Counted from the stretch's first letter, positions 1 to 8,883 are shown. The stretch is 39,283 nt of DNA from JBKDZL01 sp047971145 (GCA_047971145.1 JBKDZL010000084.1:1-39283), one strand, 5' to 3'. Translations and numbers: made by a program. Notes: a model not told the origin generated them from the sequence alone.

Positions 1-88
1 TATTAAATAGATTGCTTATGATGTTATTGATACTAATGATAATGATGGAATTGCCAAATACCTTGAAGAAAATGTTTTAAATAAATAG
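1..88 (+). pseudogene. 3' remnant of Cof-type HAD hydrolase
   Basis: The frame ending in TAG at 86-88 reads IAYDVIDTNDNDGIAKYLEE and then NVLNK, which resembles the C-terminal end of Cof-type (HAD-IIB) sugar-phosphate phosphatases, where a VTDxNxxDGVAxxLE pattern is usual. The same frame has a TAG at 8-10, exactly where the family often has Glu (Lys-Glu-Ile-Ala); a GAG to TAG change would explain it. No start codon for this frame lies after that stop. I therefore read it as the end of a gene broken by a nonsense mutation, although only 88 bases are visible and a sequencing error cannot be excluded. A terminator follows. Confidence 0.45.
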
Positions 89-125
89 TATAAGTACTAA
101 TAATTTGATACTACTGTAATAATCT

Positions 126-154
126 AAAAACTGAAGAAAGTTTCAGTTTTTTTT
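126..154 (+). terminator. Rho-independent terminator
   Basis: A perfect 10-bp stem (126-135 with 142-151) with a 6-nt loop runs into eight T residues. It closes the HAD remnant and isolates the nrdD transcript. Confidence 0.8.
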
Positions 155-178
155 AATGATTTTTAGAGCCAAAACAGT

Positions 179-184
179 TATAAT
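179..184 (+). promoter_or_regulatory. nrdD promoter -10
   Basis: A consensus TATAAT lies 43 bases before the nrdD start and after the preceding terminator. No good -35 is visible at 16-18 bases upstream. I see no NrdR-box pair in this leader. Confidence 0.45.
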
Positions 185-226
185 AAAGTCAGTGAATTTT
201 TTCAAAAAATAATACAGGAGCAAAAA

Positions 227-2359
227 ATGAAATTAGATAACATCAATATTGTCAAAAAAGATAATACTATAGAAAGATTTAATATTGAGAAGGTGGTTGT
301 GGCAATTAATAAATCAGCTTTTCGGACGTTATATTCTTTTAAAAATGCAGAAATTGAGCAAGTTTGTTGTGATGTTGAAAAAGAAGTAAAGAAAATTAAT
401 AGGCCACATATAACTATTCAAGAGATGCATAATATTGTTGAGAAGGCTTTAGAAAAAACAAATCCTAAAGTGGCAAAGAGCTATCGTGATTATCGTAATT
501 ATAAGATTGATTTTGTCCAGATGCTGGATGAGGTATATAAGAAATCTCAGAATATTATGTACATTGGTGATAAGGAAAACTCTAATACTGATAGTGCTTT
601 AGTTTCCACTAAAAGAAGTTTGATATTTAATGAATTAAATAAAGGCTTATATCAGAAGTTCTTTTTAACTACTGAGGAACTCCAAGCTGCCAGAGATGGT
701 TATATTTATATTCATGATATGAGTGCTAGACGTGATACGATGAATTGTTGTTTATTTGATGTTAAAGAGGTGCTATCTGGTGGTTTTGAAATGGGTAATC
801 TTTGGTATAATGAGCCCAAGACTTTAGATACAGCTTTTGATGTTATTGGTGATATTGTTTTATCAGCTGCTTCTCAACAATATGGTGGCTTTACAGTGGC
901 TAATGTAGAGACGATATTAGCACCATACGCTGAGAAATCATACAAAAAATATGTAGATAAATATTTAGAATTAGGTGTGAGTGAAAAATTAGCTAATCAG
1001 ACTGCTCTTAGTGATATCGAAAGAGAATACCGCCAAGGTTTTCAAGGTTGGGAATATAAGTTTAATTCAGTATCTAGTAGTAGAGGAGATTATCCTTTTA
1101 TCACTATGAGTATCGGAACTGGTACTGAGCGTTTTGAAAAGTTAGCTAGCATCCAAATGTTAAATGTTAGAAAAGCTGGGCAAGGTAAAAAAGATCATAA
1201 AAAACCAGTATTATTTCCTAAAATAGTTTTTTGTTACGATGAAAATCTTCATGGCCCTAATAAAGAGTTGGAAGATGTTTTTGAGGCTGGTATTGAGTGT
1301 AGCTCTAAGTCGATGTATCCTGATTGGTTAAGTTTAACTGGTGAGGGTTATGTTGCCGATATTTATAAAGAGTATAAAAAAATTATTTCACCTATGGGTT
1401 GTAGAGCTTTTCTATCGCCATATTTTATTAAAGGTGGTATTAATAAAGCTGATGATTTTGATGAGCCTTTCTTTGTGGGTCGATTTAATATTGGGGCAAT
1501 CTCTTTACATTTACCAATGATTTATGCTAAAGCTGAGCACGAGAGTAGACCATTCTATGAGGTTTTAGATTATTATTTAGAACTGATTAGACATTTACAC
1601 TTAAGAACCTATGATTATTTAGGAGAAATGAAGGCTAGTGTTAATCCTCTAGCTTATTGTGAGGGTGGTTTTGCTGGAGGCAAATTAGGAATTCATGATA
1701 AAATCAAGCCATTATTAAAAAGCGCAACTGCTTCTTTTGGCATTACCGCTTTAAATGAATTACAGAATTTATATAATAAGAAATCACTAGTAGAAGATGG
1801 TAATTTTGCGATTGAAACTTTAGAGTATATTAATAAAAAAGTTAATGAGTTTAAAGATATTGATGGTAGACTATATGCGATTTATGGCACTCCAGCTGAG
1901 AATCTTTGTGGTTTACAAGTCAAACAATTTAGAAAAAAATATGGAGTAATTGAAGGAGTGAGTGATAGAGAGTATGTCAGTAATTCTTTTCATTGCCATG
2001 TTAGTGAGAATATTACACCTATTCAAAAACAAGACTCTGAAAAGCGTTTTTGGAATTTAGTCAATGGGGGCAAAATCCAATATGTAAAATATCCAATTGG
2101 TTACAATAAATCAGCAATTAAAACTTTAGTTAGAAGAGCAATGAAATTAGGTTTTTATGAAGGAGTTAACTTAGCTTTAGCTTATTGTGATGATTGTGGT
2201 CATGAAGAGTTAGAAATGAGTACTTGTCCTAAGTGTGGTAGTGATAATTTAACGAAAATTGATAGAATGAATGGCTATCTTTCTTACTCACGTGTTAAAG
2301 GTGATAGTAGGTTAAATGATGCAAAAATGGCAGAAATTGCTGATAGGAAATCTATGTAA
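227..2359 (+). CDS. nrdD: Anaerobic ribonucleoside-triphosphate reductase (class III)
   Basis: Glycyl-radical enzyme that reduces ribonucleoside triphosphates to dNTPs under anoxia. The 710-residue length is normal. Residues 1-95 form an ATP-cone allosteric domain. The core has the YIYIHDMSARRDTMNCCLFD segment typical of NrdD. The C-terminal end has a zinc-type four-cysteine knot (C654, C657, C667, C670) followed by a glycyl-radical loop RMNGYLS, with Gly683 as the probable radical residue. The start is supported by AGGAG at 216-220, 6 bases upstream. The stop overlaps the nrdG start (TAATG), so the two are translationally coupled. The enzyme is inactivated by oxygen, which points to anaerobic growth. 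Confidence 0.97.
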   Translation: MKLDNINIVKKDNTIERFNIEKVVVAINKSAFRTLYSFKNAEIEQVCCDVEKEVKKINRPHITIQEMHNIVEKALEKTNPKVAKSYRDYRNYKIDFVQMLDEVYKKSQNIMYIGDKENSNTDSALVSTKRSLIFNELNKGLYQKFFLTTEELQAARDGYIYIHDMSARRDTMNCCLFDVKEVLSGGFEMGNLWYNEPKTLDTAFDVIGDIVLSAASQQYGGFTVANVETILAPYAEKSYKKYVDKYLELGVSEKLANQTALSDIEREYRQGFQGWEYKFNSVSSSRGDYPFITMSIGTGTERFEKLASIQMLNVRKAGQGKKDHKKPVLFPKIVFCYDENLHGPNKELEDVFEAGIECSSKSMYPDWLSLTGEGYVADIYKEYKKIISPMGCRAFLSPYFIKGGINKADDFDEPFFVGRFNIGAISLHLPMIYAKAEHESRPFYEVLDYYLELIRHLHLRTYDYLGEMKASVNPLAYCEGGFAGGKLGIHDKIKPLLKSATASFGITALNELQNLYNKKSLVEDGNFAIETLEYINKKVNEFKDIDGRLYAIYGTPAENLCGLQVKQFRKKYGVIEGVSDREYVSNSFHCHVSENITPIQKQDSEKRFWNLVNGGKIQYVKYPIGYNKSAIKTLVRRAMKLGFYEGVNLALAYCDDCGHEELEMSTCPKCGSDNLTKIDRMNGYLSYSRVKGDSRLNDAKMAEIADRKSM

Positions 2360-2850
2360 TGCGCTATCACAACATAACTAAAGATGATATGTTAAATGGT
2401 GAGGGTTTAAGGGTTGTTTTGTGGTTAGCAGGTTGTGTCCATGCTTGTGAGGGCTGTCATAATCCTGAAACATGGAATCCAGGTGGTGGAATTATTTTTG
2501 ATGATCAGGCTCAAGATGAATTATTTAGCGCCCTAAAGCCTGATTATATTGATGGTATTACTTTAAGTGGTGGCGATCCCTTACATCCTGATAATATTGA
2601 AGATGTTAGTAAGTTAGCTAAAGATATAAAAAAACAGCTTCCTGATAAAACTGTTTGGTTATATACTGGTAGCTTATATGAGCAAGTTAGCAATTTACCA
2701 TTAATGAATTATGTTGATATTTTAGTAGATGGAAAGTTTGTTAAAGGACAATTAAGTCCAAATGTTCATTGGGTTGGCAGTAGTAATCAAAGAGTTATTG
2801 ATGTAGCTAAAAGCAAAAAAATAAATCAAATTGTTTTATATGGGGGATAG
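2359..2850 (+). CDS. nrdG: Anaerobic ribonucleotide reductase activating protein
   Basis: Radical SAM activase that installs the glycyl radical on NrdD. It has 163 residues, the normal small size. The CxxxCxxC iron-sulfur motif is C26, C30 and C33 in GCVHACEGCHNPETW, and a SAM-contacting SGGDPL follows. It overlaps nrdD by one base (TAATG) and is followed directly by dut, so the three form one operon. Confidence 0.97.
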   Translation: MRYHNITKDDMLNGEGLRVVLWLAGCVHACEGCHNPETWNPGGGIIFDDQAQDELFSALKPDYIDGITLSGGDPLHPDNIEDVSKLAKDIKKQLPDKTVWLYTGSLYEQVSNLPLMNYVDILVDGKFVKGQLSPNVHWVGSSNQRVIDVAKSKKINQIVLYGG

Positions 2851-2851
2851 T

Positions 2852-3352
2852 ATGAAAAAAATAGCACAGTTCTCTAAGGTTAGTTATGTAGAATTTAAAA
2901 CAGCCTTTGATCAAATGACAGATGATGAAATTAAAGTTATATATGATAATATTAGTCTGCCACAAAGGGCCACAATAGCCAGTGCTGGCTATGATTTCTT
3001 TTTACCCTTTGATATAGTTTTGAAACCAAATGAAACTATTAAGATAGCTACTGGCATTAGAGTGAAAATGGATAATAATTGGGTTTTGAAACTTTATCCT
3101 CGCTCAGGATTAGGTTTTAAATATCGGTTACAGTTGAATAATACTGTTGGTATTATTGATGCGGATTATTATAATTCTGATAATGAAGGACATATCTTTG
3201 CCAAAATAACTAATGATAGTAATGAAAATAAAACATTACAACTAAAGGCTAATGAAGGTTTTATGCAAGGGATCTTTTTAGAATATGGAATTACTGTTGA
3301 TGATAGTGTTAGTGCTGTTCGTAATGGTGGTTTTGGCAGCACTAGTAAATAA
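2852..3352 (+). CDS. dut: dUTP diphosphatase (trimeric type)
   Basis: Hydrolyses dUTP to dUMP and pyrophosphate, keeping uracil out of DNA and supplying dTMP synthesis. The five trimeric dUTPase motifs are visible in order: ASAGYDFF, PRSGLGF, NNTVGIIDADYY, a weak QGIF, and the glycine-rich C-terminal arm RNGGFGSTS. I chose the ATG at 2852 because GGGGG at 2842-2846 sits 5 bases upstream and the nrdG stop ends at 2850; an in-frame TTG at 2831 and ATG at 2840 inside nrdG are less likely. The protein is then 166 residues. Its place behind nrdDG makes a nucleotide-pool operon. Confidence 0.92.
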   Translation: MKKIAQFSKVSYVEFKTAFDQMTDDEIKVIYDNISLPQRATIASAGYDFFLPFDIVLKPNETIKIATGIRVKMDNNWVLKLYPRSGLGFKYRLQLNNTVGIIDADYYNSDNEGHIFAKITNDSNENKTLQLKANEGFMQGIFLEYGITVDDSVSAVRNGGFGSTSK

Positions 3353-3553
3353 ATATCAACAATTTTTGATGAGCAGAAGAAAGTAGGAATTTTTTTCAGC
3401 AACTAAACTCCCTCATCACCCTTCATCAGCATAAGGTTGTAATTAATCGTATAAAAAAATTTGGAGCATTAAAACTTTTTCTTTATAGAGAAATAAATAT
3501 TGTTCTATCTTGGTTTTTATTATCCTATTAAGCTAGAAGGAATAACAAAATAA

Positions 3554-3583
3554 TTTCATTAAAAAATAAAATTACTATATAAT
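3554..3583 (+). promoter_or_regulatory. mscL promoter
   Basis: TTTCAT (3554-3559) and TATAAT (3578-3583) are 18 bases apart, 27 bases before the mscL start. The preceding 200 bases after dut show no gene, RNA or clear terminator. Confidence 0.55.
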
Positions 3584-3609
3584 GGATAGGTGATAAGGAG
3601 TAATTAATT

Positions 3610-4011
3610 ATGAAACAATTTATAAAAGATTTTAAAGAATTTGCTGTTAGAGGTAATGTGTTAGATATGGCAATTGGGGTTATTATTGGTGGAGCTTTTG
3701 GTAAAATTGTTGCTTCTCTAGTAAGTGATATTATTACGCCAATTATTTCAATTTTACTTGATACTTCAAATTTGGCAACTTTAGGAGTTGTTATTGGTCA
3801 GGCTAGTGATGGAAGTGACATATTATTAATGTATGGAGCATTTTTAATGAATGTTATTGATTTTATTTTAATTGTTTTAACAATCTTTATTTTCTTGAGA
3901 GTTATTATTAAGATGAAGAAAAAAGAAGAAAAAATAGAAGAAGCTGCACCTGTAAAATCAGATGAAGTACTATTGTTAGAAGAAATTCGTGATTCATTGA
4001 AAAAGAAATAA
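3610..4011 (+). CDS. mscL: Large-conductance mechanosensitive channel MscL
   Basis: Membrane-tension-gated channel that releases solutes during hypo-osmotic shock. The N-terminal MKQFIKDFKEFAVRGNVLDM and the following first transmembrane helix with small residues (VIIGGAFGKIVASLVSD) are diagnostic. A second helix occupies about residues 75-100, followed by the charged cytoplasmic helix rich in Lys and Glu. The 133-residue length is normal. AAGGAG at 3595-3600 supports the start. The downstream ROK gene begins 9 bases after the stop. Confidence 0.97.
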   Translation: MKQFIKDFKEFAVRGNVLDMAIGVIIGGAFGKIVASLVSDIITPIISILLDTSNLATLGVVIGQASDGSDILLMYGAFLMNVIDFILIVLTIFIFLRVIIKMKKKEEKIEEAAPVKSDEVLLLEEIRDSLKKK

Positions 4012-4020
4012 GGTGATATT

Positions 4021-4908
4021 GTGATATTGGGTGCAATTGAAGCTGGTGGCACAAAATTTGTGGTAGCGATAGGCAACGAAAATGGTAATATCATTGATAG
4101 AATTAGTTTTCCTACCACCACACCACAAGAAACAATCAATAAAGTAATTGATTATTTTTCTGATAAAAAAATTGAAGCTTTAGGTCTTGCTAGTTTTGGC
4201 CCGATTGATTTAAATAAGGAAAGCAAAACTTATGGTTGTTTTACAAATACACCCAAGATAGGTTGGTCTGATTTCAATATTGTTGAAGCACTACAGAAAG
4301 CTTTAAATATACCTATTGGCTTTGATACTGATGTTAATGGTGCAGCTTTAGCTGAGGCAGTTATTGGTGACTCTAAGCATTTAAATAGTGTCTTATATTT
4401 AACAGTTGGTACGGGAATTGGTGGAGGTTTGATCTTAGATAAAAAACCCATTCATGGTTTAAGTCATCCAGAAATGGGACATGTTAGAGTAAATGTTCGA
4501 TTTGATGATAGCTATCGAGGAAATTGTCCCTATCATCATAACTGTGTAGAATCATTAGCAGCAGGCCCTTCCATTGAAAAACGTTGGGGACAAAAGGCTA
4601 ATAGTTTAAGCACTCAGCATCCAGCTTGGGATTTGGAGGCTTATTATTTATCACAAGCAATTTGTTCATATATTTTAATATTATCACCAGAGAGAATTAT
4701 TTTAGGTGGTGGCGTGATGAAACAAAAACAATTATTTCCTCTCATACATAAGTATGTCAGAGAAGGATTGAATAATTATCTAGCATCAGAAATGATTGAT
4801 AGTGATAAAATTGAAGAATACATAATTTCACCAAGTTTAGCTGATGACTCTGGAATTATAGGGGCTCTAATATTAGCAAGAAGAGAAATAAATTATGAAG
4901 CAGTTTAG
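4021..4908 (+). CDS. ROK-family fructokinase
   Basis: ATP-dependent sugar kinase, most like the ScrK/GmuE fructokinase branch of the ROK family. The N-terminal phosphate loop is AIEAGGTKF, a TVGTGIGGG loop lies near 128-136, and the probable catalytic base is Asp104 in FDTDVNG. The zinc site has the fructokinase form (H154, C169, H172, C175, in GH...CPYHHNC). The GTG start follows AGGTGA at 4011-4016, whose first base is the last base of the mscL stop, so coupling with mscL is likely. The gene overlaps the next one by 14 bases. Fructose is the likely substrate by family; mannose or another hexose is possible. Confidence 0.88.
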   Translation: MILGAIEAGGTKFVVAIGNENGNIIDRISFPTTTPQETINKVIDYFSDKKIEALGLASFGPIDLNKESKTYGCFTNTPKIGWSDFNIVEALQKALNIPIGFDTDVNGAALAEAVIGDSKHLNSVLYLTVGTGIGGGLILDKKPIHGLSHPEMGHVRVNVRFDDSYRGNCPYHHNCVESLAAGPSIEKRWGQKANSLSTQHPAWDLEAYYLSQAICSYILILSPERIILGGGVMKQKQLFPLIHKYVREGLNNYLASEMIDSDKIEEYIISPSLADDSGIIGALILARREINYEAV

Positions 4909-5992
4909 TGTTTTAATTAAACCTGCATCTAGCACTTGTAATATGACTTGTAAGTATTGTTTTTATTATGATGTTGCTGATCATAGAGTTATAAGTAACT
5001 ATGGAATCATGAGTGATATTGTCATGAATAAGCTAATAGATAGAGTTTTTGCTCAGCATCGTGAGCCAAGTATTATTCATTTTATGTTTCAAGGGGGAGA
5101 GCCTACTTTAGCAGGCATTGATTATTTTAAAAAATTTATTGCAGTGGTTAATGACAAAAAAACCACAGATCATATTATTAAATATAGTATTCAAACTAAT
5201 GGAACATTATTAAATAAGGAATTTATTGAACTCTTTAAGAAATATAATTTTTTAGTGGGTGTATCTCTTGATGGCTTTAAAAGCAATCATGATAAAAATA
5301 GATTAATTAATAAGCAATTGGAAAGTTATGATTTAGTGATTAGTAACATTTCCTTGCTACAAGAAAGTGGTGTTGAATTTAATGTTCTAACAGTTTTAAC
5401 ACCAGATTTGGCCAAAAAACCAAAAGAATATTTTAAGTGGATTAAAGAATATAATTTTAGATATATCCAATTAATTCCTTGTTTAGGAAATCTTGATAAT
5501 CAAGAAGATTTCTTTGCTTTAAAACCTCATGATTTTTATGAATTCTATAATGTTTTTTTTGATTTATGGTATGAAGATTATTTAAGTGGAAATTATATAA
5601 GTATTAGTTTTTTTGATAATGTTGTTAATTTGTTTGGAGGTGTTATGCCTGCTCAGTGTGGTTTTGTAGGTAATTGTCATTTACAATATGTAGTTGAGAG
5701 TGATGGCGGAGTATATCCTTGTGATTTTTATGTTTTAGATCAATATAAGATGGGAGATGTCATCGCCAATAGCTTTAAAGAATTAGCTCAAAGTAAAACT
5801 GCCCAAGAATTTTTAACAGAAAATAAAAATAATCAAAATGATCTTTGCCCAAACTGTCGTTATTTAAAGATCTGTAATGGCCAATGTAAAAGGCTAAGTA
5901 GTTGTTACTACAATAAAGATTATTGTGGGTATCAAGAATTTTTAAAGAAAAAGGAAGCTAAAATTATCAATATAATCAAATCAGGAAGGTAA
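4895..5992 (+). CDS. Anaerobic sulfatase-maturating enzyme (radical SAM, SPASM)
   Basis: Radical SAM enzyme that oxidises a Cys or Ser in a CxPSR or SxPxR motif of sulfatases to formylglycine without oxygen. Residues 1-22 give the anSME N-terminus with the CxxxCxxC cluster (C15, C19, C22), followed by FMFQGGEPTL. The C-terminal half is a SPASM domain with cysteines in CGFVGNC, VYPCDF, LCPNC, ICNGQC and CGY. The 365-residue length is typical. It overlaps the ROK gene by 14 bases. The only sulfatase in the window (13460-14935) carries the matching Cys-type motif and is its obvious client. Confidence 0.93.
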   Translation: MKQFSVLIKPASSTCNMTCKYCFYYDVADHRVISNYGIMSDIVMNKLIDRVFAQHREPSIIHFMFQGGEPTLAGIDYFKKFIAVVNDKKTTDHIIKYSIQTNGTLLNKEFIELFKKYNFLVGVSLDGFKSNHDKNRLINKQLESYDLVISNISLLQESGVEFNVLTVLTPDLAKKPKEYFKWIKEYNFRYIQLIPCLGNLDNQEDFFALKPHDFYEFYNVFFDLWYEDYLSGNYISISFFDNVVNLFGGVMPAQCGFVGNCHLQYVVESDGGVYPCDFYVLDQYKMGDVIANSFKELAQSKTAQEFLTENKNNQNDLCPNCRYLKICNGQCKRLSSCYYNKDYCGYQEFLKKKEAKIINIIKSGR

Positions 5993-6001
5993 GCGAGAGT
6001 C

Positions 6002-6030
6002 TTTACATTTATTATTAGCGAATGTATAAT
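6002..6030 (+). promoter_or_regulatory. Strong promoter before HdeD-like gene
   Basis: TTTACA (6002-6007), a 17-base spacer and TATAAT (6025-6030) match the housekeeping consensus well. Transcription would start near 6037, so translation must begin at the ATG at 6049 and not further upstream. Confidence 0.75.
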
Positions 6031-6048
6031 TTTTCAAGGAGGTATTAT

Positions 6049-6573
6049 ATGGATAAAAATACACAAACAACAAGTAAACTGTGGTCAGTTTTATCGGGTA
6101 TTATTATGATAATATTGGCAGTGTTCTTTTTTATGAATCCTGCTAGTGCTTTAATTGGCATTTATCTTTATATTGCAGTTACTATTTTAATGAGAGGTTT
6201 TGCAAGTGTTTTCTTATTTTTTCAAGCAAAAAACTTGCCTCATAGAGGATTAATCTTAGCTAGCGGTATTATTGATATTCTTTTTGGTTTCTTGTTCTTT
6301 AATCAACCTTTAGTAGGAACAATTACTGTTGCATATATGATTGGTTTTTGGATTATGTTTAGTTCAATCACTACCTTAATTATGTCATTTGAAATTAAAA
6401 AAATAAATCAAGGGAATTGGTGGATATATTTATTAATGGGTGTTTTGGGAATAATTACTAGTTTTATAGTTTTCAATAATCCATTTGCTACTTTATTATC
6501 AGTTACGGTAATGATTGGTTGTTATCTAGTGTTTGATGGGTTTCTTAAAATCTTCGCAGCTTTTAAGAAATAA
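6049..6573 (+). CDS. DUF308/HdeD-family membrane protein
   Basis: Small integral membrane protein of the DUF308 (HdeD) family, with about six hydrophobic segments and a repeated glycine-rich pattern in which each hydrophobic hairpin is followed by FFNQP- or FNNP-like turns (FFMNPASAL, FFNQPLVG, VFNNPFA). The ATG at 6049 is chosen because AAGGAGG (6037-6043) precedes it; the upstream in-frame ATG at 6022 lies inside the promoter. This gives 174 residues. In enterobacteria HdeD relates to acid resistance, but the biochemical role of the family is unknown and I assign none here. Confidence 0.85.
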   Translation: MDKNTQTTSKLWSVLSGIIMIILAVFFFMNPASALIGIYLYIAVTILMRGFASVFLFFQAKNLPHRGLILASGIIDILFGFLFFNQPLVGTITVAYMIGFWIMFSSITTLIMSFEIKKINQGNWWIYLLMGVLGIITSFIVFNNPFATLLSVTVMIGCYLVFDGFLKIFAAFKK

Positions 6574-6596
6574 TCACTTTCGGATTGTTTGAAATT

Positions 6597-6627
6597 AACA
6601 GTTAACTAATAAGTTAGCTGTTTTTTT
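6597..6627 (+). terminator. Rho-independent terminator
   Basis: A 10-bp stem with one G-T pair (6597-6606 with 6613-6622), a 6-nt loop and a run of seven T residues follow the HdeD-like gene. Confidence 0.8.
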
Positions 6628-6637
6628 AGATAAATAG

Positions 6638-6643
6638 TATAAT
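6638..6643 (+). promoter_or_regulatory. -10 element abutting the GNAT start
   Basis: TATAAT lies only 6 bases before the ATG at 6650, so transcription would start at or next to that ATG. The mRNA would be leaderless or almost so. The preceding terminator leaves no room for another promoter, except by read-through. Confidence 0.55.
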
Positions 6644-6649
6644 AAAGGC

Positions 6650-7141
6650 ATGTTAGAGTTAGCAAAAATAGAACAATTAAAGGAAATAAATGAAATTGTA
6701 GAAAAAGCTAAAGTTTTAATGAGGGCTGATGGCTTGCAACAATGGCAAAACGGTTATCCTAATCAAGAAGTTTTAATTAAGGATTTAGAAAATAAAAATT
6801 TATATGTTTATTTAATTGCTGGTAAGGTTGCTGGTATTGTGGTTATTAATGATGATTATTACCAACAATATCAAAACACTCCATCTGCCACGGAGTGTTT
6901 GATGATTCATAGGGTAGCTGTAGCCGAAGAATTTAGAAATCAAAAGCTAGGTATTAAGATTTTAAATGAAGCACTTAATATTATTAAAGCAAAAGGTTTT
7001 AAATATGCTATAGTTGATACTAATAGTAAAAATCTAAAAATGTTAAAAATAATAAAAGCAACAGGGTTTCAGTATTGTAGTGATTTTATATTACAAAAAG
7101 ATTTACCGGCATGGCAAGTGTTCATGAAAGTACTTATATAA
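6650..7141 (+). CDS. GNAT-family N-acetyltransferase
   Basis: Acetyl-CoA-dependent acyltransferase of the GNAT fold, substrate unknown. The N-terminal strand and helix (residues 1-25) are followed by QQWQNGYP, a segment common in one GNAT subgroup, and then the HRVAVAEEFRNQKLG acetyl-CoA-binding motif A near residues 87-101. The C-terminal DTNSKNLKMLKIIKATGF is motif B. The start at 6650 keeps the first strand of the fold; the next in-frame ATG would delete it. No Shine-Dalgarno fits with normal spacing, in line with a leaderless message. Confidence 0.85.
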   Translation: MLELAKIEQLKEINEIVEKAKVLMRADGLQQWQNGYPNQEVLIKDLENKNLYVYLIAGKVAGIVVINDDYYQQYQNTPSATECLMIHRVAVAEEFRNQKLGIKILNEALNIIKAKGFKYAIVDTNSKNLKMLKIIKATGFQYCSDFILQKDLPAWQVFMKVLI

Positions 7142-7164
7142 TTTCAGAGATTAAATAGCTATAG

Positions 7165-7192
7165 TTGTATTGGTTTTAATATGTGTTATAAT
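7165..7192 (+). promoter_or_regulatory. LCP gene promoter (extended -10)
   Basis: TTGTAT (7165-7170), a 16-base spacer and TATAAT (7187-7192) with a TGT extension at 7184-7186 lie upstream of the LCP gene. Confidence 0.6.
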
Positions 7193-7218
7193 TTTAAAGA
7201 ATGATTTTGAGGTAATAT

Positions 7219-8883
7219 ATGGAAGAAAATAAAAAAACAAAAGTAGATAAAACAAAAGTAGAAAAAATAAAAAATAAAAAATCTAAAAAAGTTAAAAAGA
7301 TACAAGATCCAAAAAAAGCTGAAAAAAATAAAGCTATTATTGGAGTTATAGCTTTTGTTGCTTTATTGGTGGCAGCTTATTTTTTAACTAATTCAACTTA
7401 TAAGTCATATATTTTACCGGACAGTTATAAATTTGTTATTTATATAGTTGTGGTGCTGATTGCTTGGTTTGCAACAATGTTATTACTAAAGAGCAAAGCT
7501 AATAAATTACTGGAAGTTTTAAGGGTGTTATTTATTGTCTTATTATCAGTTTGTCTGGGTATTGGTGCGATATTAATTCCTGAGGTTGAGGCAACTATTG
7601 ATAATTTACAAGTTGAGCAACCAACTGAAGGTACTTTAACGATTGATGTTATTTCACTAATTGATACAGAATTTAATGGTATTGCTGATTTTGCAAATAA
7701 TGAGGTAGGCGTACAGACTAGTTTAGATCAAGAAAATCAAGAGTATGCTATTAACTTCATAAATTTAGAAGCTTCAAGTGAAATGCTAATAAAAGAATAT
7801 GAAGATTTTGAAACAGGATTAAGAGCATTATTATCAAAAGAAATAACGTATTTATTAATAAATGAAAGTTATATTTCTATTATGAATGAAACTGAAGAGT
7901 TTGCTAATTTTACTGAAAAAATAAAAGTAGATTATCAAGTTACTAGAAGTGTTGCCTATGATAGTATTGAGAGTGATGTTAGAGTAACTGAGAGTTCATT
8001 TAATGTTTTAATTATTGGACAAAATCAAGAAGGAGTTGAAGTTTCTAACAATGTTCTTACTGATGTTGTCATGGTGGCAACCGTAAATCCGCTTACTAAG
8101 CAAATATTGTTGACTTCTCTGCCAAGGGATAGTTATGTTGATGTTGATTATTCAAGTGTTAATGATAAACTTACTCATACTGGCATGAGGGGTACAGAAT
8201 CGGTAATTAAAACTGTTAGTAACTTCTTAGACATTAATATTGATTTTTACTTAAGGATTAATTATAATTCGCTAATTAGTATTATTGATGCCTTGGGTGG
8301 TGTTAGTGTTTATAATGATTATGAATTTAGAGGTGCTTACCCTTATTACAAATATACCTTTAAACAAGGAGAGATTTATTTAAATGGTGATATGGCTTTA
8401 TCTTATGCTCGTGAGCGTAAAGATACTAAGTGTGGCGATATGAGCAGAAATAAACATCAAAGACAAATTTTAGAAGCAATGATTGATAGAGTTGCTAGTC
8501 CGACAATTTTAATGCAATTCAATCAAGTATTGAAATCATTAGAAGGAACATATTTAACTAATATTAGTTCTAATCAAATTTACTCTCTAATGAAAATGCA
8601 GTTAGAAGATTTAGCTGATTGGGATTTATTCTCCGTAGGGGTAACAGGTGGTACTGCTATGCGTACTGTTGCATCAGCAAGTCAATCGCAACAATATTCA
8701 GTAGTATTAGTATCTCAAACTTCTCTTAATGCAGCAAAAGATAGTATTGCGACAGTTTATAATGCAACAGTAAGCTCTAGTGAAGTAGAAAATGAAGATG
8801 GTGAAATTATCACTGAAGAGGTTACTGAGGGAGGCATGACTGACGATCAGGAATCTAATAATGATTTAACTCAAGGTTGTTAA
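7219..8883 (+). CDS. LytR-CpsA-Psr (LCP) family cell-wall transferase
   Basis: LCP proteins attach teichoic acids or other anionic glycopolymers to peptidoglycan outside the membrane. Residues 1-39 are very lysine-rich and cytoplasmic. Three hydrophobic segments follow (about 40-58, 71-90, 98-118), more than the single helix of many LCP proteins. An extracellular spacer covers about 120-258. The catalytic LCP domain starts near 260 (SFNVLIIGQ) and contains TSLPRDSYVD with the conserved Arg303, a DALGGV segment and SYARERK. The C-terminal tail is acidic. GAGG at 7209-7212 supports the start. Its presence implies a wall-bearing organism. Confidence 0.92.
   Translation: MEENKKTKVDKTKVEKIKNKKSKKVKKIQDPKKAEKNKAIIGVIAFVALLVAAYFLTNSTYKSYILPDSYKFVIYIVVVLIAWFATMLLLKSKANKLLEVLRVLFIVLLSVCLGIGAILIPEVEATIDNLQVEQPTEGTLTIDVISLIDTEFNGIADFANNEVGVQTSLDQENQEYAINFINLEASSEMLIKEYEDFETGLRALLSKEITYLLINESYISIMNETEEFANFTEKIKVDYQVTRSVAYDSIESDVRVTESSFNVLIIGQNQEGVEVSNNVLTDVVMVATVNPLTKQILLTSLPRDSYVDVDYSSVNDKLTHTGMRGTESVIKTVSNFLDINIDFYLRINYNSLISIIDALGGVSVYNDYEFRGAYPYYKYTFKQGEIYLNGDMALSYARERKDTKCGDMSRNKHQRQILEAMIDRVASPTILMQFNQVLKSLEGTYLTNISSNQIYSLMKMQLEDLADWDLFSVGVTGGTAMRTVASASQSQQYSVVLVSQTSLNAAKDSIATVYNATVSSSEVENEDGEIITEEVTEGGMTDDQESNNDLTQGC

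Noticed and set aside
3353..3553. Possible remnant gene between dut and mscL
   Set aside because: No frame gives a recognisable family; only the mscL promoter at the right end can be supported.
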